NCBI GenBank assembly: GCA_040389005.1
Contig: JAZKAS010000010.1
Location: forward strand, 1 to 26,701
Length of the DNA stretch: 26,701 nucleotides
Origin: JAGOUN01 sp040389005
GTDB taxonomy: Bacteria > Pseudomonadota > Gammaproteobacteria > JAGOUN01
Direction of reading: 5' to 3'
The position numbers were made by a program, and so were the translations under genes. Positions 17,901-24,358 of this stretch are shown piece by piece. The number at the start of each line of letters is the position of its first letter. The stretch's first letter is position 1. The notes under the pieces were generated by a model. It did not search any database. It saw nothing but the letters and a program-made list of their open reading frames with translations, and was not told the origin of the DNA.

Positions 17901-18519
17901 TAGAATCTTCTGCTAATTTTTTAATGGCTGAGACAACCTGAGCATACTGAGGATCTTGATGCAAAGATTTATACGCTGGGTTTTGTAGCAACACATTGAG
18001 TTGCATTACTGCATCTGCCATCAAGAAAATTAAAAATTGAGAAAAATTACGTAAATTTTTGATCTCTGGATAACGAGAGACAAGCTGTTTGGTGACCCGT
18101 GTGAGCTGCCCATTTAGACCATTGTCCATTGCTGTTACAAATTGATTTTGAAAAGCTATGGCACCCGCGAGACCTGGCGCTGCGCTTTTACTTGGATCAA
18201 TAAAATACGGAAAAGCTTGTTCAGTAAGCGATACTCTGACGATGGACTGATAAGTCTCGGATGCATCATTTTGTACATTTAAACACTCACCTTTAACTTC
18301 ATCATAACCGTCAGTCAGCTGTTTATCCAAACTGATAATAAGAGATAATTGTTCAACCAATGTATCCTTACTGTCCTGGTTTTTCAGCATAAACGCAAGC
18401 TGCAATGCCTGCCCACCATGATTTGCTGCATCTAACTCATTTTTTCTATCGTTACGTGCCTCAAATCCCCTAAGAGACGCAATGTTTGTTACAAGTTGTG
18501 ATGATGATCTAGTTTGCAT
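11953..18519 (-). CDS. Giant helical protein with glutamate-rich tail, putative secreted effector (2188 aa)
   Basis: First gene of the island and not assignable to a named family. The product is almost entirely predicted helix, broken by low-complexity linkers: a Ser/Pro/Ala linker near residues 250-290, a Thr/Ala/Lys linker near 1145-1250, and an acidic linker near 1580-1620 (TEEVEEVVEVEEHKE). A copy of the island's shared helical module lies at ~1500-1800 (ATAYYHILTLLQAAF ~1560; AAFELEKLEQ; SPFTGAIRRM ~1753), with the acidic linker inserted inside it. Near 2085-2140 is a Glu/Val/Gln tract with five EEEQ units. The last 30 residues are glutamate-rich and hydrophilic (VEAEEENKEENKEE), resembling the E-block of Dot/Icm type IV effectors. 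No signal peptide is seen. ATG 18519 is preferred to the GTG 13 codons upstream because AGGGG sits 5 bp before it. Confidence 0.87.
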   Translation of the reverse strand: MQTRSSSQLVTNIASLRGFEARNDRKNELDAANHGGQALQLAFMLKNQDSKDTLVEQLSLIISLDKQLTDGYDEVKGECLNVQNDASETYQSIVRVSLTEQAFPYFIDPSKSAAPGLAGAIAFQNQFVTAMDNGLNGQLTRVTKQLVSRYPEIKNLRNFSQFLIFLMADAVMQLNVLLQNPAYKSLHQDPQYAQVVSAIKKLAEDSTEYLPPNDAIVAEQSQKTVELFLSHAVSDAKKGVLLPKKDSVSVEGRSRLNRLNSDPSPETGVALAEMGGAPAATATLPVVSVFPMPEYFAKSLQHHLAHAIEEHADGLHPSRMLLGRKSTRIKKDSLKLAVNALKHLSPAAVTLRDIYQMVFNEKALFSILTDERLKEGDEASGFGKTLKNALKNFLAENPMSLMRRYVALTQFDAVVELDARNKNIHTAHLENNIAQLSQLRQAMLTIYSSTKSLSDISARMKTLVTFAQKHPDVEIHVRLLLVDCLHQLDTQAFTNLPRAIKSWLAKGEYVDRDALIKAVVEKIKQNSEVDIRLYEKALLEITSFQQSRYASNSLFLDPTDYTAEEQQIKFQTAALRLRASADNDFKTQAPLAPGASVIDLSLLTLNKNNKIEIFEGADKSKHDTRLRLIKNLPPYLQAVLTANIGSITATTLAIVNSQDQDALEVFKTAVVKAAKSTPSLEIQVNAWVLNSISNKRDPRDGYGKSVFDAIENDMQDIIKQNKIGTYETVTDNSQKRMQHYAAILEFANILQQHLAVDNGLSEIPNKGLAKLVHVISDYVAYLNDMIINAEQSFVLQEMEHNFSDIEDELKSDLSALRGSERRLRRLVKNDSVRLKSLNAIFVKFDKLDALKKEISEFNSLLKDILIPVRRDNYGRAINEREEIVVDQHDAAPAPVSPRIETIRTRVYGAKRVVNPNAGPLFKVAFQQALLNSDDEFFIEALFTPKHHPVTPDTYATKLCNEISARYGELTNALASSLWKAFNPNFYGNGKALQGLFEYYVPAVAALKDARNPLKKEAIEKALKIATFGFSNEKFEKHKLVFARKIILALSEFKRVPDQTDKLIAKQANEVGLENVLKVLVASSEIIPAEELVAIRALEPIVDVDSLSLNAKKDFDTLYQRAEKQEAVREFLEGIYASYSSQAIVEKDVAPTANQTENNASAEETKETTPGRKIHIEGYRGVDGLLNANAGKKGDTGTEYRTELNSLIEKGPAKKVIKDAVATGTEESATTDSASVPVTPVVASRSIVVTPEAILAAVEWFDRKDHPTAGETGNATAEVRRTLTDITPMTQPKLDAFMENYGRCGYNDLFKRRVAFLRDNDADACIRSIEEERAANNDQDQELNDFIDRLVNKGETEDYPALLAYFVWSLAEQAVMSNNPDDGDYILTLLKDRYKYDWDQLLLIGLKLYAAMDDHDRAQKGPQLWKALIKIIKPLNEALDETDKKRIENLIAALGVLVSQSNPSLSEKKVKKQVEEHIANCLRGAPALTGEDDLIYNFIRGTDRSDDRSSTFSSIKQALISKGRSGEIEDYVEIKSETASCQYVAYQSIMALQHSRITDDVATAYYHILTLLQAAFKMQVNNEQASEELELQDSVETAPTEEVEEVVEVEEHKESDASIAKKADNVLSNVHRMFTNERFAELYQSTLETRGSFSPLEALIHRKPHAEKLDPYNQNPEELNKIEAQPYHWWAAYDTKLAHNIYELRFAYENHAAFELEKLEQLSVFGIEEQALTFMAAKFWYKDQRDNSITSPFTGAIRRMMDAPVRSAEDILQKRLEKACDGLNALLIPREDAVLSHEKRYGLDLTKNKSLKRKMLHWIIENKELEEAYIKRTEETGIHSEEQADFVLSLPNVSQALFFKAFDWKYDAIAADKKRNQVQLAVLLSKHVKQHRLLQLYYAYIAHHQKEGLVNIALIANYNDRESIPYLVHHSVKLLKELRQTRCEDKQNLIQVLTYIMKSLHAAVDALGCEKFLEKAISAEFIAAAEADNFHRAVLHSCIESWEEIYTAEEHKVIRRKNNPNEEAKKAELRNRGWTKFHEVIPPALEALIMGLAEKLGVKNKKPGYVVEPIRRVEEVEEVEVEVEEVVLEELVEEVLEGALEEEQEEEQEEEQEEEQEEEQEEEVLEEALGEIVVEVQAAAPVEPPLNFGNNNGQTFFDAPPEVAVEAEEENKEENKEEMPADREMRNSR
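12154..12225 (-). repeat. 12-bp microsatellite encoding EEEQ units
   Basis: Five perfect consecutive copies of ctcttcttcttg (plus strand) run from 12154 to 12213, followed by one imperfect copy to 12225. On the coding strand they encode repeated Glu-Glu-Glu-Gln within the glutamate tract near residues 2103-2122. Copy-number change by slippage would stay in frame. Confidence 0.95.
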
Positions 18520-18546
18520 ATATACCCCTGTGCATGGTTGAATACA

Positions 18547-18566
18547 TCTCACAAACACATGTGAGA
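18547..18566 (-). promoter_or_regulatory. Inverted repeat in the island leader
   Basis: TCTCACA (18547-18553) and TGTGAGA (18560-18566) form a perfect 7-bp inverted repeat around a 6-base loop. It lies about 28 bp upstream of the ATG at 18519 and downstream of the proposed -10 element, so it would be in the 5' untranslated RNA or act as an operator. Function is unknown. Confidence 0.4.
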
Positions 18567-18597
18567 CTCGGCCGTATCAAAAAATGGCTTTGTGCGT

Positions 18598-18630
18598 ACT
18601 ATAGGTGTCAAACCTTAAAACAATATTAGG
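18598..18630 (-). promoter_or_regulatory. Candidate activator-dependent promoter of the island with a PmrA-box-like site
   Basis: On the minus strand, 18630-18611 reads CCTAATATTGTTTTAAGGTT. Compared with the tandem consensus described for PmrA in Legionella and Coxiella (cTTAATATT-N2-cTTAATATT), the half-sites match 8/9 and 6/9. Seven bases further on is TATAGT (18603-18598), one mismatch from TATAAT. No good -35 hexamer lies 16-18 bp upstream of it, as expected for an activator-dependent promoter. Predicted transcription start is near 18590, giving a leader of about 70 nt. In AT-rich DNA such matches can arise by chance. Confidence 0.35.
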
Positions 18631-18746
18631 GCAAGGCGTGTTCAGAGCAGATTGATGAAATTTTTATCGGTTTTTGAGTAAAGGATGGTTTATTATTGTC
18701 TTTTTCGTTAAAATGCCCCATCTTTGACTCGCCTTGGGACAATTGT

Positions 18747-19325
18747 ATGTCACAAATCACCCTACCTCCTTACGCCCCTCTTGCTGAATTTCTGTTTGAT
18801 GCGGGTGCCTATCTCGATGCTTGTGAGTTACACGGTATGTTGTGCGGCTTCATTTGCGGCGGAATGGAGGTGCCAAATGTTGGCTGGATGAGCTTATTGC
18901 TGGCTGGCGCTGAAGAAGAGCGACGCGCGGAACTTGAAGCATGCGTTAATACATTATTCAAAATTAGCTTGGATCAATTAAGCAGCTTCAGTTTTGACTT
19001 TGAAGTGTTATTGCCTATCGCCGAACCCGGCCAAGATTTATTATTGATTAGTTCACTTTCAAAATGGTGTGAACATTTTTTGCTTGCTTTAGGTGTTGTA
19101 CAAGAAGGCAAAAAAATGAAAGGCCTTAAACCGGCTAAAGAAATTCCAGAACTAAAAGAGGCGAAAAATGATATTCAGTCTATCTCACGACTTTATAATC
19201 AAGTCTTACAATCTAAGGAAGATTTTGATGAGGAATCCTTTTCGTCTTTACTCGAGCATGTAAGGGTCGCCGCTATGCTTATTTTTACTGAATTGAATGG
19301 TCGTATTCGACCCACGCAACATTAA
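18747..19325 (+). CDS. ygfB: YgfB/YecA (UPF0149) family protein
   Basis: Small acidic helical protein of the UPF0149 family, exactly 192 aa from ATG 18747, the same length as E. coli YgfB. Family landmarks are the N-terminal 'ACELHGMLCGFICGG', the central 'CEHFLLALGV' and the C-terminal 'LEHVRVAAMLIF'. ATG 18747 is chosen over the TTG 17 codons upstream because it restores the family N-terminus and follows TGGGA. The molecular role is unsettled; in Pseudomonas aeruginosa YgfB has been linked to transcriptional control of beta-lactam resistance. It is followed by pepP and ubiH, the same order as in E. coli, with a 13-bp gap to pepP. It is transcribed divergently from the effector-like island, whose promoter shares the 227-bp intergenic region. 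I could not pick a convincing promoter for it there. Confidence 0.9.
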   Translation: MSQITLPPYAPLAEFLFDAGAYLDACELHGMLCGFICGGMEVPNVGWMSLLLAGAEEERRAELEACVNTLFKISLDQLSSFSFDFEVLLPIAEPGQDLLLISSLSKWCEHFLLALGVVQEGKKMKGLKPAKEIPELKEAKNDIQSISRLYNQVLQSKEDFDEESFSSLLEHVRVAAMLIFTELNGRIRPTQH

Positions 19326-19338
19326 AAAAGGAACAATT

Positions 19339-20655
19339 ATGTTAATGATTTCTCAACAAGAATACGCCGAACGACGCCAGCGTTTAATGGCGCAACTTCC
19401 GCAAAACAGCATTGCCCTTATTCCCTCTGCGAAAGAAATTTTACGCAACGGCTTTGATAACGTATTTCAATTTCGTCAAAACAGCGACTTCTGGTATTTA
19501 ACAGGCTACGATGAGCCCGATGCGGTGTTGGTATTAATTCCTGGTCGCACGGGGGGTGAAGTCGTTTTATTCAACCGCCCAACTGATCCCAAAGCTGAAA
19601 TTTGGACCGGTCGACGTTCAGGCCAACTAGGAGCATGTCGTGATTTTGGCATGCAGGAAGCATTTTTGATCACCACGTTTGATGAAAAATTACCTGAATT
19701 TTTAAAAGATAAAACCAGTATTTATTATCCGATTGGGCGAGATATGGCATTTGATCGCCAAGTATTAAAAGCGATGAATAAGGCGCGTGCGGGGGTACGA
19801 CGTGGCGCAGTAGCCCCTGATAATTTCTGCAATCTTGATCCTGTGTTACACGGCATGCGTGTGATTAAAAGCGACGCCGAAATCGCCCTCATGCAAACAG
19901 CCAATGATATTTCTAGCGAAGGCCATCGCATGCTCATGCGTGCATGCAAACCCGGGCAATACGAATATCAACTCGAAGGCATCATTCGCGGACACTGTTA
20001 TTCGAATGGCTGTCGAGATATGGCGTATGGCCCCATCGTTGGCGCCGGCGAAAATGCGTGTATTTTGCATTATGTTTCGAACAACGCACGCATCACCGAG
20101 CATGATTTAGTCTTAGTCGATGCGGGCGGTGAATATCAAAATTATGCGTCCGATATCACACGAACCTTCCCTGCGAATGGGCGTTTTCAAGGTGAACAAA
20201 AAGCCGTTTATGAAGTCGTACTCGCGACACAAATTAAGCTCATCGAAATGATTAAACCTGGCGTAAACTGGGATGTCATTCAACAAACGTGCCGCCGCTT
20301 ATTAACGGAAGGCCTGATTGCGATTGGCGTGTTACAAGGTTCGATTGATAGTTTACTGGAACAACAAGCGTATTTGCCTTTTTACATGCATTTATTTGGA
20401 CATTACTTAGGCTTAGATACACACGATGCCGGCAGTTACAAAGTCAATGGCCATTGGCCAGATTTACAGCCCGGCATGGTCTTGACGATTGAGCCAGGGC
20501 TTTATATCAGCGCCAACACCCCCGGTGTCGATAAACGCTGGTGGAATATCGGCGTACGGATTGAAGATAATATTGTCGTCACCCAAAAGGGCTATCGCAA
20601 TTTGACCACGGCACCGAAAACAGTGGCGGAGATTGAGGCGTTGATGCGGGGTTGA
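19339..20655 (+). CDS. pepP: PepP, Xaa-Pro aminopeptidase
   Basis: Cytoplasmic metalloprotease (M24B) that removes N-terminal residues preceding proline. It has the full pita-bread fold layout: an N-terminal domain (YAERRQRLMAQLP...), then the catalytic domain with the five dinuclear manganese ligands in the expected order: D261 (VLVDAGGEY), D272 (YASDITRTF), H355 (LFGHYLGLDTHDAG), E385 (LTIEPGLYI) and E409 (GVRIEDNI). At 438 aa it is close to the 441 of E. coli PepP. ATG 19339 follows a strong AAAAAAGGA site; an upstream in-frame ATG at 19297 lies inside ygfB and is unlikely. The stop is 6 bp before ubiH, so the pair is co-transcribed. Secure. Confidence 0.96.
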   Translation: MLMISQQEYAERRQRLMAQLPQNSIALIPSAKEILRNGFDNVFQFRQNSDFWYLTGYDEPDAVLVLIPGRTGGEVVLFNRPTDPKAEIWTGRRSGQLGACRDFGMQEAFLITTFDEKLPEFLKDKTSIYYPIGRDMAFDRQVLKAMNKARAGVRRGAVAPDNFCNLDPVLHGMRVIKSDAEIALMQTANDISSEGHRMLMRACKPGQYEYQLEGIIRGHCYSNGCRDMAYGPIVGAGENACILHYVSNNARITEHDLVLVDAGGEYQNYASDITRTFPANGRFQGEQKAVYEVVLATQIKLIEMIKPGVNWDVIQQTCRRLLTEGLIAIGVLQGSIDSLLEQQAYLPFYMHLFGHYLGLDTHDAGSYKVNGHWPDLQPGMVLTIEPGLYISANTPGVDKRWWNIGVRIEDNIVVTQKGYRNLTTAPKTVAEIEALMRG

Positions 20656-20661
20656 TGCTTA

Positions 20662-21822
20662 ATGACAACTTCTAACTTCGAGTTTGATATTATATTGTGC
20701 GGCGGCGGACATGTCGGATCATGTTTGGCGCTTGCGCTTGCACAACAAAATATTCGTGTCGCGTTTATCGATAGCCTTTCACCTGAAGCGCGAAAAAATC
20801 CAACCGATGACAATCGCGTTTTTGCACTTGCTGCTGGCAGTCAAAACATTCTTGAAAAATTGGGCGTGTGGAATTTTTTAAAACCTCACACAACCGCCAT
20901 TGAACATATTCACGTTTCGAATAAAGGCAGTTTTGGTGCAGCACGATTACATGCAAAAGATTTTAACTGCGACACGCTTGGATATATGACCGCATCAACC
21001 TCATTGCAGCACGCTTTAAATCAAGCAATGGAAAAAATTGATCTTACGATTTTTGCACCCGTATCTCTTGAAAGTTTTTCTGTGCACAATGACAGTGTCG
21101 ATGTCACACTTTCTAACAATCAAAAACTAACTGGAAAATGGCTAATCGGCGCAGACGGCGTCAACTCGTTGGTGCGACAACAAGCGAATATGGGTATTAC
21201 AAAAAAAGATTATCAGCAAAAAGCGCTAGTCACATTAATTGATTTAGAAAACTCGCATCATTTTACAGCCTATGAAAGATTCGTAGGTGAAACTGCGATT
21301 GCCTTATTGCCACACACACCCTGGCAATCAGTGTTAATTTGGAGTGGGGATAATGATTTCATCGACCATTTAATGGCGCTGGATGACAAAGCATTTTTAA
21401 CCGAATTACAAAATGCGTTTGGATTTAGACTGGGGAAATTTTCCAGTCTTTCAAAACGAAATAGTTATCCATTATCACAAACCAAAGCCGATAAAATTCA
21501 TGCAGAGCGGTTATTACTTGTGGGTAACGCCGCGCAAACGCTACACCCTATCGCCGCGCAAGGCTTTAATTTAGCCTTACGCAATGTCGCTTTACTTTCA
21601 CATTTACTAAAAGAAAATACGTCATCACCGTTTTCACAAACAATATTAGACGAATATGCGCGCCTGCAAGAAATCGATACTTCAAAAACACTTAGATTCA
21701 CGGATCATCTTGTCAATTTTTCAGCATCATCAGGACCATTAAGTCGTCTTGCAAGAGCTACGTTGATCAATGCGCTAGGATCGTGCTCATTCGCTCAAAA
21801 ATATTTACTCACGCGTGTATAA
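20662..21822 (+). CDS. ubiH: UbiH, FAD-dependent ring hydroxylase of ubiquinone synthesis
   Basis: Flavin monooxygenase hydroxylating the octaprenyl-phenol ring in aerobic ubiquinone synthesis (C1 position for UbiH). It has an N-terminal dinucleotide-binding GxGxxG (CGGGHVGS, residues 13-20), the DG motif (LIGADGVNSLVRQ) and the second FAD motif VGNAAQTLHPIAAQGFNL. The Asn-Ala-Ala-Gln wording is characteristic of UbiH, as opposed to the VGDAAH of most family members. At 386 aa it is close to the family norm of about 390. The Ala in 'IAAQG' replaces the usual Gly. Context (ygfB-pepP-ubiH) agrees with E. coli, but the next gene there, ubiI, is absent and trxA follows. Assignment as UbiH rather than UbiI or UbiF rests on the motif and on synteny. 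Confidence 0.92.
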   Translation: MTTSNFEFDIILCGGGHVGSCLALALAQQNIRVAFIDSLSPEARKNPTDDNRVFALAAGSQNILEKLGVWNFLKPHTTAIEHIHVSNKGSFGAARLHAKDFNCDTLGYMTASTSLQHALNQAMEKIDLTIFAPVSLESFSVHNDSVDVTLSNNQKLTGKWLIGADGVNSLVRQQANMGITKKDYQQKALVTLIDLENSHHFTAYERFVGETAIALLPHTPWQSVLIWSGDNDFIDHLMALDDKAFLTELQNAFGFRLGKFSSLSKRNSYPLSQTKADKIHAERLLLVGNAAQTLHPIAAQGFNLALRNVALLSHLLKENTSSPFSQTILDEYARLQEIDTSKTLRFTDHLVNFSASSGPLSRLARATLINALGSCSFAQKYLLTRV

Positions 21823-21909
21823 TTTTTAAGAAGTATTTACAGCATGAATTCCATATTTTATGGCTATTTTTCCTTCTAAATCAGAAATATAACTCTTCTA
21901 CATAACATC

Positions 21910-21931
21910 AATGCTTGCAATTTTAAGCATT
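21910..21931. terminator. Hairpin between ubiH and trxA, possible weak terminator
   Basis: AATGCTT (21910-21916) and AAGCATT (21925-21931) pair perfectly around an 8-base loop, followed by only two further T residues. It could end the ubiH transcript or be an operator for trxA. The rest of 21823-21977 shows no confident promoter; TTGCAA at 21915 with TCAAAT 17 bp on is weak. Confidence 0.3.
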
Positions 21932-21977
21932 TTCCGCTCAAATAGCCGTCTAGTAATCGCTCTAATTGGAGAAAATC

Positions 21978-22301
21978 ATGGCAAAAGTCATCGCAGTAAC
22001 GGATCAATCGTTTGAGTCAGACGTATTGAACTCATCTATTCCAGTTTTAGTAGATTTTTGGGCAGAATGGTGTGGCCCGTGCAAAATGCTTGCGCCCGTA
22101 CTAGAAAGCGTTGTCGATGATTACGCCGGCAAAGTCAAAATCGTGAAAATTAATGTCGACGAAAATCCTGAAACTGCGCCTAAATTCGGTATTCGCGGCA
22201 TTCCAACGTTGATTCTATTTAAAAACGGCGAAGTGGCGACGACTAAAGTTGGCGCATTGTCGAAATCACAATTGACGGATTTCTTGGATGGGCAATTGTA
22301 A
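21978..22301 (+). CDS. trxA: Thioredoxin 1
   Basis: Cytoplasmic disulfide reductase of 107 aa with the canonical active site W31-C32-G33-P34-C35-K in 'VDFWAEWCGPCKMLAP', the cis-proline region GIRGIPTLILF and the C-terminal helix (LSKSQLTDFLDGQL). Length matches E. coli TrxA (109 aa). ATG 21978 follows GGAG with good spacing; a TTG four codons earlier overlaps that site and is rejected. It precedes rho, as in many gammaproteobacteria, but rho seems to have its own promoter. Secure. Confidence 0.97.
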   Translation: MAKVIAVTDQSFESDVLNSSIPVLVDFWAEWCGPCKMLAPVLESVVDDYAGKVKIVKINVDENPETAPKFGIRGIPTLILFKNGEVATTKVGALSKSQLTDFLDGQL

Positions 22302-22304
22302 TCT

Positions 22305-22370
22305 GTAGGGGCAATCTCCCTGTGGTTGTCCGTTGCTAAATCCGGGCGGGCACGGGGGCGCCGCCCCTGC
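22305..22370. repeat. Degenerate palindromic repeat downstream of trxA
   Basis: GTAGGGGC (22305-22312) and its imperfect inverted partner GCCCCTGC (22363-22370) bound a GC-rich 66-bp stretch whose arms match at about 16 of the first 27 positions. Its base composition is clearly unlike the flanks. It looks like a decayed member of a short dispersed repeat family, different in sequence from the two repeats around ubiB. The inner GGGGGCGCCGCCCC could form a hairpin ending trxA transcripts, but no T-run follows. Confidence 0.6.
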
Positions 22371-22393
22371 CTCAAAACAACCATTAAAAACAC

Positions 22394-22423
22394 TAGACAA
22401 ACCCTATTTCTTCATACTATGAT
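22394..22423 (+). promoter_or_regulatory. Candidate sigma-70 promoter for rho
   Basis: TAGACA (22394-22399; 5/6 to TTGACA) and TATGAT (22418-22423; 5/6 to TATAAT) are 18 bp apart. The predicted start is near 22430, leaving a leader of about 78 nt before the rho ATG at 22508. A long leader fits the known autoregulation of rho, but no attenuator structure was worked out. Confidence 0.45.
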
Positions 22424-22507
22424 GAAGGCTGTTTCAACCGAAACTTCAAAAGAACTAATCTTTGTCCCTATCTAAATTTAACCTACAACTAAGTGAGAAC
22501 ACTCATA

Positions 22508-23887
22508 ATGCCACGTGTCGCCAATGATCCTAATCAGGAAAACCTGGTTAAAGCCGCTACACCCGCGGAACCCATCCAAGAACACCAAATCCCAACTGAT
22601 AGTGACCGCCCGAGTAAACGTCGCGTCATTAATGATTTAAATCAGCTCAAGCTGATGAAAACCGAAGTGCTGATGGAGTTAACAAAAGAGCTTAATATTC
22701 AAAACATTGGCCGCTCTAAGCGTCAAGACATCATTTTTGCTATCCTGAAAGAGTTGGCAAGAAAAGAACAAGACATCACCGGTAGCGGTGTGCTTGAAAT
22801 TTTACAAGACGGTTTCGGCTTCTTGCGTTCAAGCGAAGGCTCATATTTAGCCGGCCCAGATGATATTTATGTCTCCCCAAGTCAAATTCGCCGATTCAAT
22901 TTACGCACTGGCGACTCGGTCATCGGTAAAATTCGCCCCCCCAAAGAAGGCGAACGTTATTTTGCGTTATTAAAAGTCAGCACTATTAATGGTGATGATC
23001 CTGATAGCGCTCGTGATAAAATTTTATTTGAAAACTTAACGCCCTTATTTGCCGAAGAACGTTTGCGCGTTGAATGTGGCAATGGCAGCACGGAAGATAT
23101 TACTGCACGAGTCATCGATTTGATTTCTCCGATGGGTAAAGGTCAGCGTGGATTGATTGTTTCTCCGCCGAAAGCGGGTAAAACCGTGATGTTACAAAAT
23201 ATCGCACGTTCGATCGAAGCCAATCATCCTGATTGTCACTTGATCGTGTTATTGATCGACGAACGTCCGGAAGAAGTCACCGAAATGTCACGCTCTGTGA
23301 AAGGCGAAGTGATTGCTAGTACGTTTGATGAACCTGCGTCACGTCACGTTCAAGTGGCTGAAATGGTGATCGAGAAAGCGAAGCGTTTAGTCGAACATAA
23401 AAAAGATGTCATTATTTTATTAGATTCTATTACACGTTTAGCACGTGCTTATAACACCGTTGTTCCTTCATCAGGAAAAGTGTTGACCGGGGGTGTTGAT
23501 GCCAACGCATTACAACGTCCGAAACGTATTTTTGGTGCCGCGCGTAATGTCGAAGAAGGCGGAAGTTTGACTATCTTAGCTACCGCACTTGTTGAGACTG
23601 GCTCAAAAATGGATGATGTCATTTTTGAAGAATTCAAAGGAACAGGTAACTTAGAACTTCATCTTGATCGACGTATTGCGGAAAAACGTATTTATCCGGC
23701 GATCAATATTAATAAATCGGGTACACGTCGCGAAGAATTGTTAACGAAACCGGATGAATTACAACGCATGTGGATTCTACGTAAACTTCTGCATCCTATG
23801 GATGAATTAGCGGCGATGGAATTCTTGATTGATCGTTTGAAACGAACAAAAACGAATGAACAATTTTTTGAAGAAATGAAAAAATAA
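22508..23887 (+). CDS. rho: Transcription termination factor Rho, with N-terminal extension
   Basis: Hexameric RNA-dependent ATPase that ends transcription. Domains in order: an extra hydrophilic N-terminus of about 48 residues; the Rho N-terminal helical region (LMELTKELNIQNIGRSKRQD); the cold-shock-like RNA-binding domain (GVLEILQDGFGFLRS; YVSPSQIRRFNLRTGD); and the RecA-like ATPase with Walker A (PPKAGKTVMLQ), Walker B (DVIILLDSITRLARAYN) and the Q/R-loop region (GSKMDDVIFEEFKGTGN). From ATG 22508 it is 459 aa against 419 in E. coli. A GTG at 22493 is an alternative start. The extension (MPRVANDPNQENLVKAATPA...) has no counterpart in E. coli Rho. The stop overlaps the next start (TAATG). 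Confidence 0.96.
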   Translation: MPRVANDPNQENLVKAATPAEPIQEHQIPTDSDRPSKRRVINDLNQLKLMKTEVLMELTKELNIQNIGRSKRQDIIFAILKELARKEQDITGSGVLEILQDGFGFLRSSEGSYLAGPDDIYVSPSQIRRFNLRTGDSVIGKIRPPKEGERYFALLKVSTINGDDPDSARDKILFENLTPLFAEERLRVECGNGSTEDITARVIDLISPMGKGQRGLIVSPPKAGKTVMLQNIARSIEANHPDCHLIVLLIDERPEEVTEMSRSVKGEVIASTFDEPASRHVQVAEMVIEKAKRLVEHKKDVIILLDSITRLARAYNTVVPSSGKVLTGGVDANALQRPKRIFGAARNVEEGGSLTILATALVETGSKMDDVIFEEFKGTGNLELHLDRRIAEKRIYPAININKSGTRREELLTKPDELQRMWILRKLLHPMDELAAMEFLIDRLKRTKTNEQFFEEMKK

Positions 23888-24345
23888 TGGCCTATTGGTT
23901 ATTTAAATCCGAACCCGAAACCTTCAGCATCGATCATTTGAAAGCATGCCCAAAAAATACGGACGCCTGGAATGGCGTTCGTAATTATCAAGCACGTAAT
24001 ATGTTACGCGATCAAATTAAAATCGGTGATGAAGGTTTTTTTTATCATTCAAATTGCAAAACCCCAGGCATTGTTGGTACAGTGAAGGTTGTACGCGCAA
24101 GTTATCCTGATACAACTCAATTTGATCCTGAAAGCGAGTATTATGATCCAAAAAGCAGCGAAGATAATCCACGCTGGTTTGTCGTTGATGTGAAATTTAA
24201 TCAAAAATTTTCATCGATAATTTCATTACAACAGCTTAAAATGATTCCTGAGTTAGCGGACATGATCGTACTTCGCACCGGTAATCGTTTATCGATTACG
24301 CCAGTGACGACGAAAGAGTGGAATATAATTTTAAATTTCAAATAA
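23887..24345 (+). CDS. EVE-domain protein
   Basis: Compact 152-aa single-domain protein of the EVE family (PUA-like fold, related to eukaryotic thymocyte nuclear protein 1). The family hallmarks are the opening 'YWLFKSEPETFSID', 'WNGVRNYQARNMLRD', 'GDEGFFYHSNCKTPGIVG' and 'WFVVDVKF'. EVE domains bind modified bases in DNA or RNA, and bacterial stand-alone members have been proposed to recognise modified tRNA or modified DNA; the ligand here is unknown. The ATG overlaps the rho stop by one base, so translation is probably coupled. The S49 peptidase gene follows 13 bp downstream. No duplication or truncation is seen. The family call is secure, the function is not. Confidence 0.93.
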   Translation: MAYWLFKSEPETFSIDHLKACPKNTDAWNGVRNYQARNMLRDQIKIGDEGFFYHSNCKTPGIVGTVKVVRASYPDTTQFDPESEYYDPKSSEDNPRWFVVDVKFNQKFSSIISLQQLKMIPELADMIVLRTGNRLSITPVTTKEWNIILNFK

Positions 24346-24358
24346 AAAGGCAACTTGA

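Noticed and set aside
18520..18746. 6S RNA or another small RNA upstream of ygfB
   Set aside because: The divergent gap is 227 bp and shows no long bulged hairpin; only a 7-bp inverted repeat and promoter-like sites were seen.
22419..22475. 18-codon reading frame upstream of rho, considered as a leader peptide like E. coli rhoL
   Set aside because: Its ATG overlaps the proposed -10 hexamer at 22418-22423 and no ribosome-binding site precedes it.
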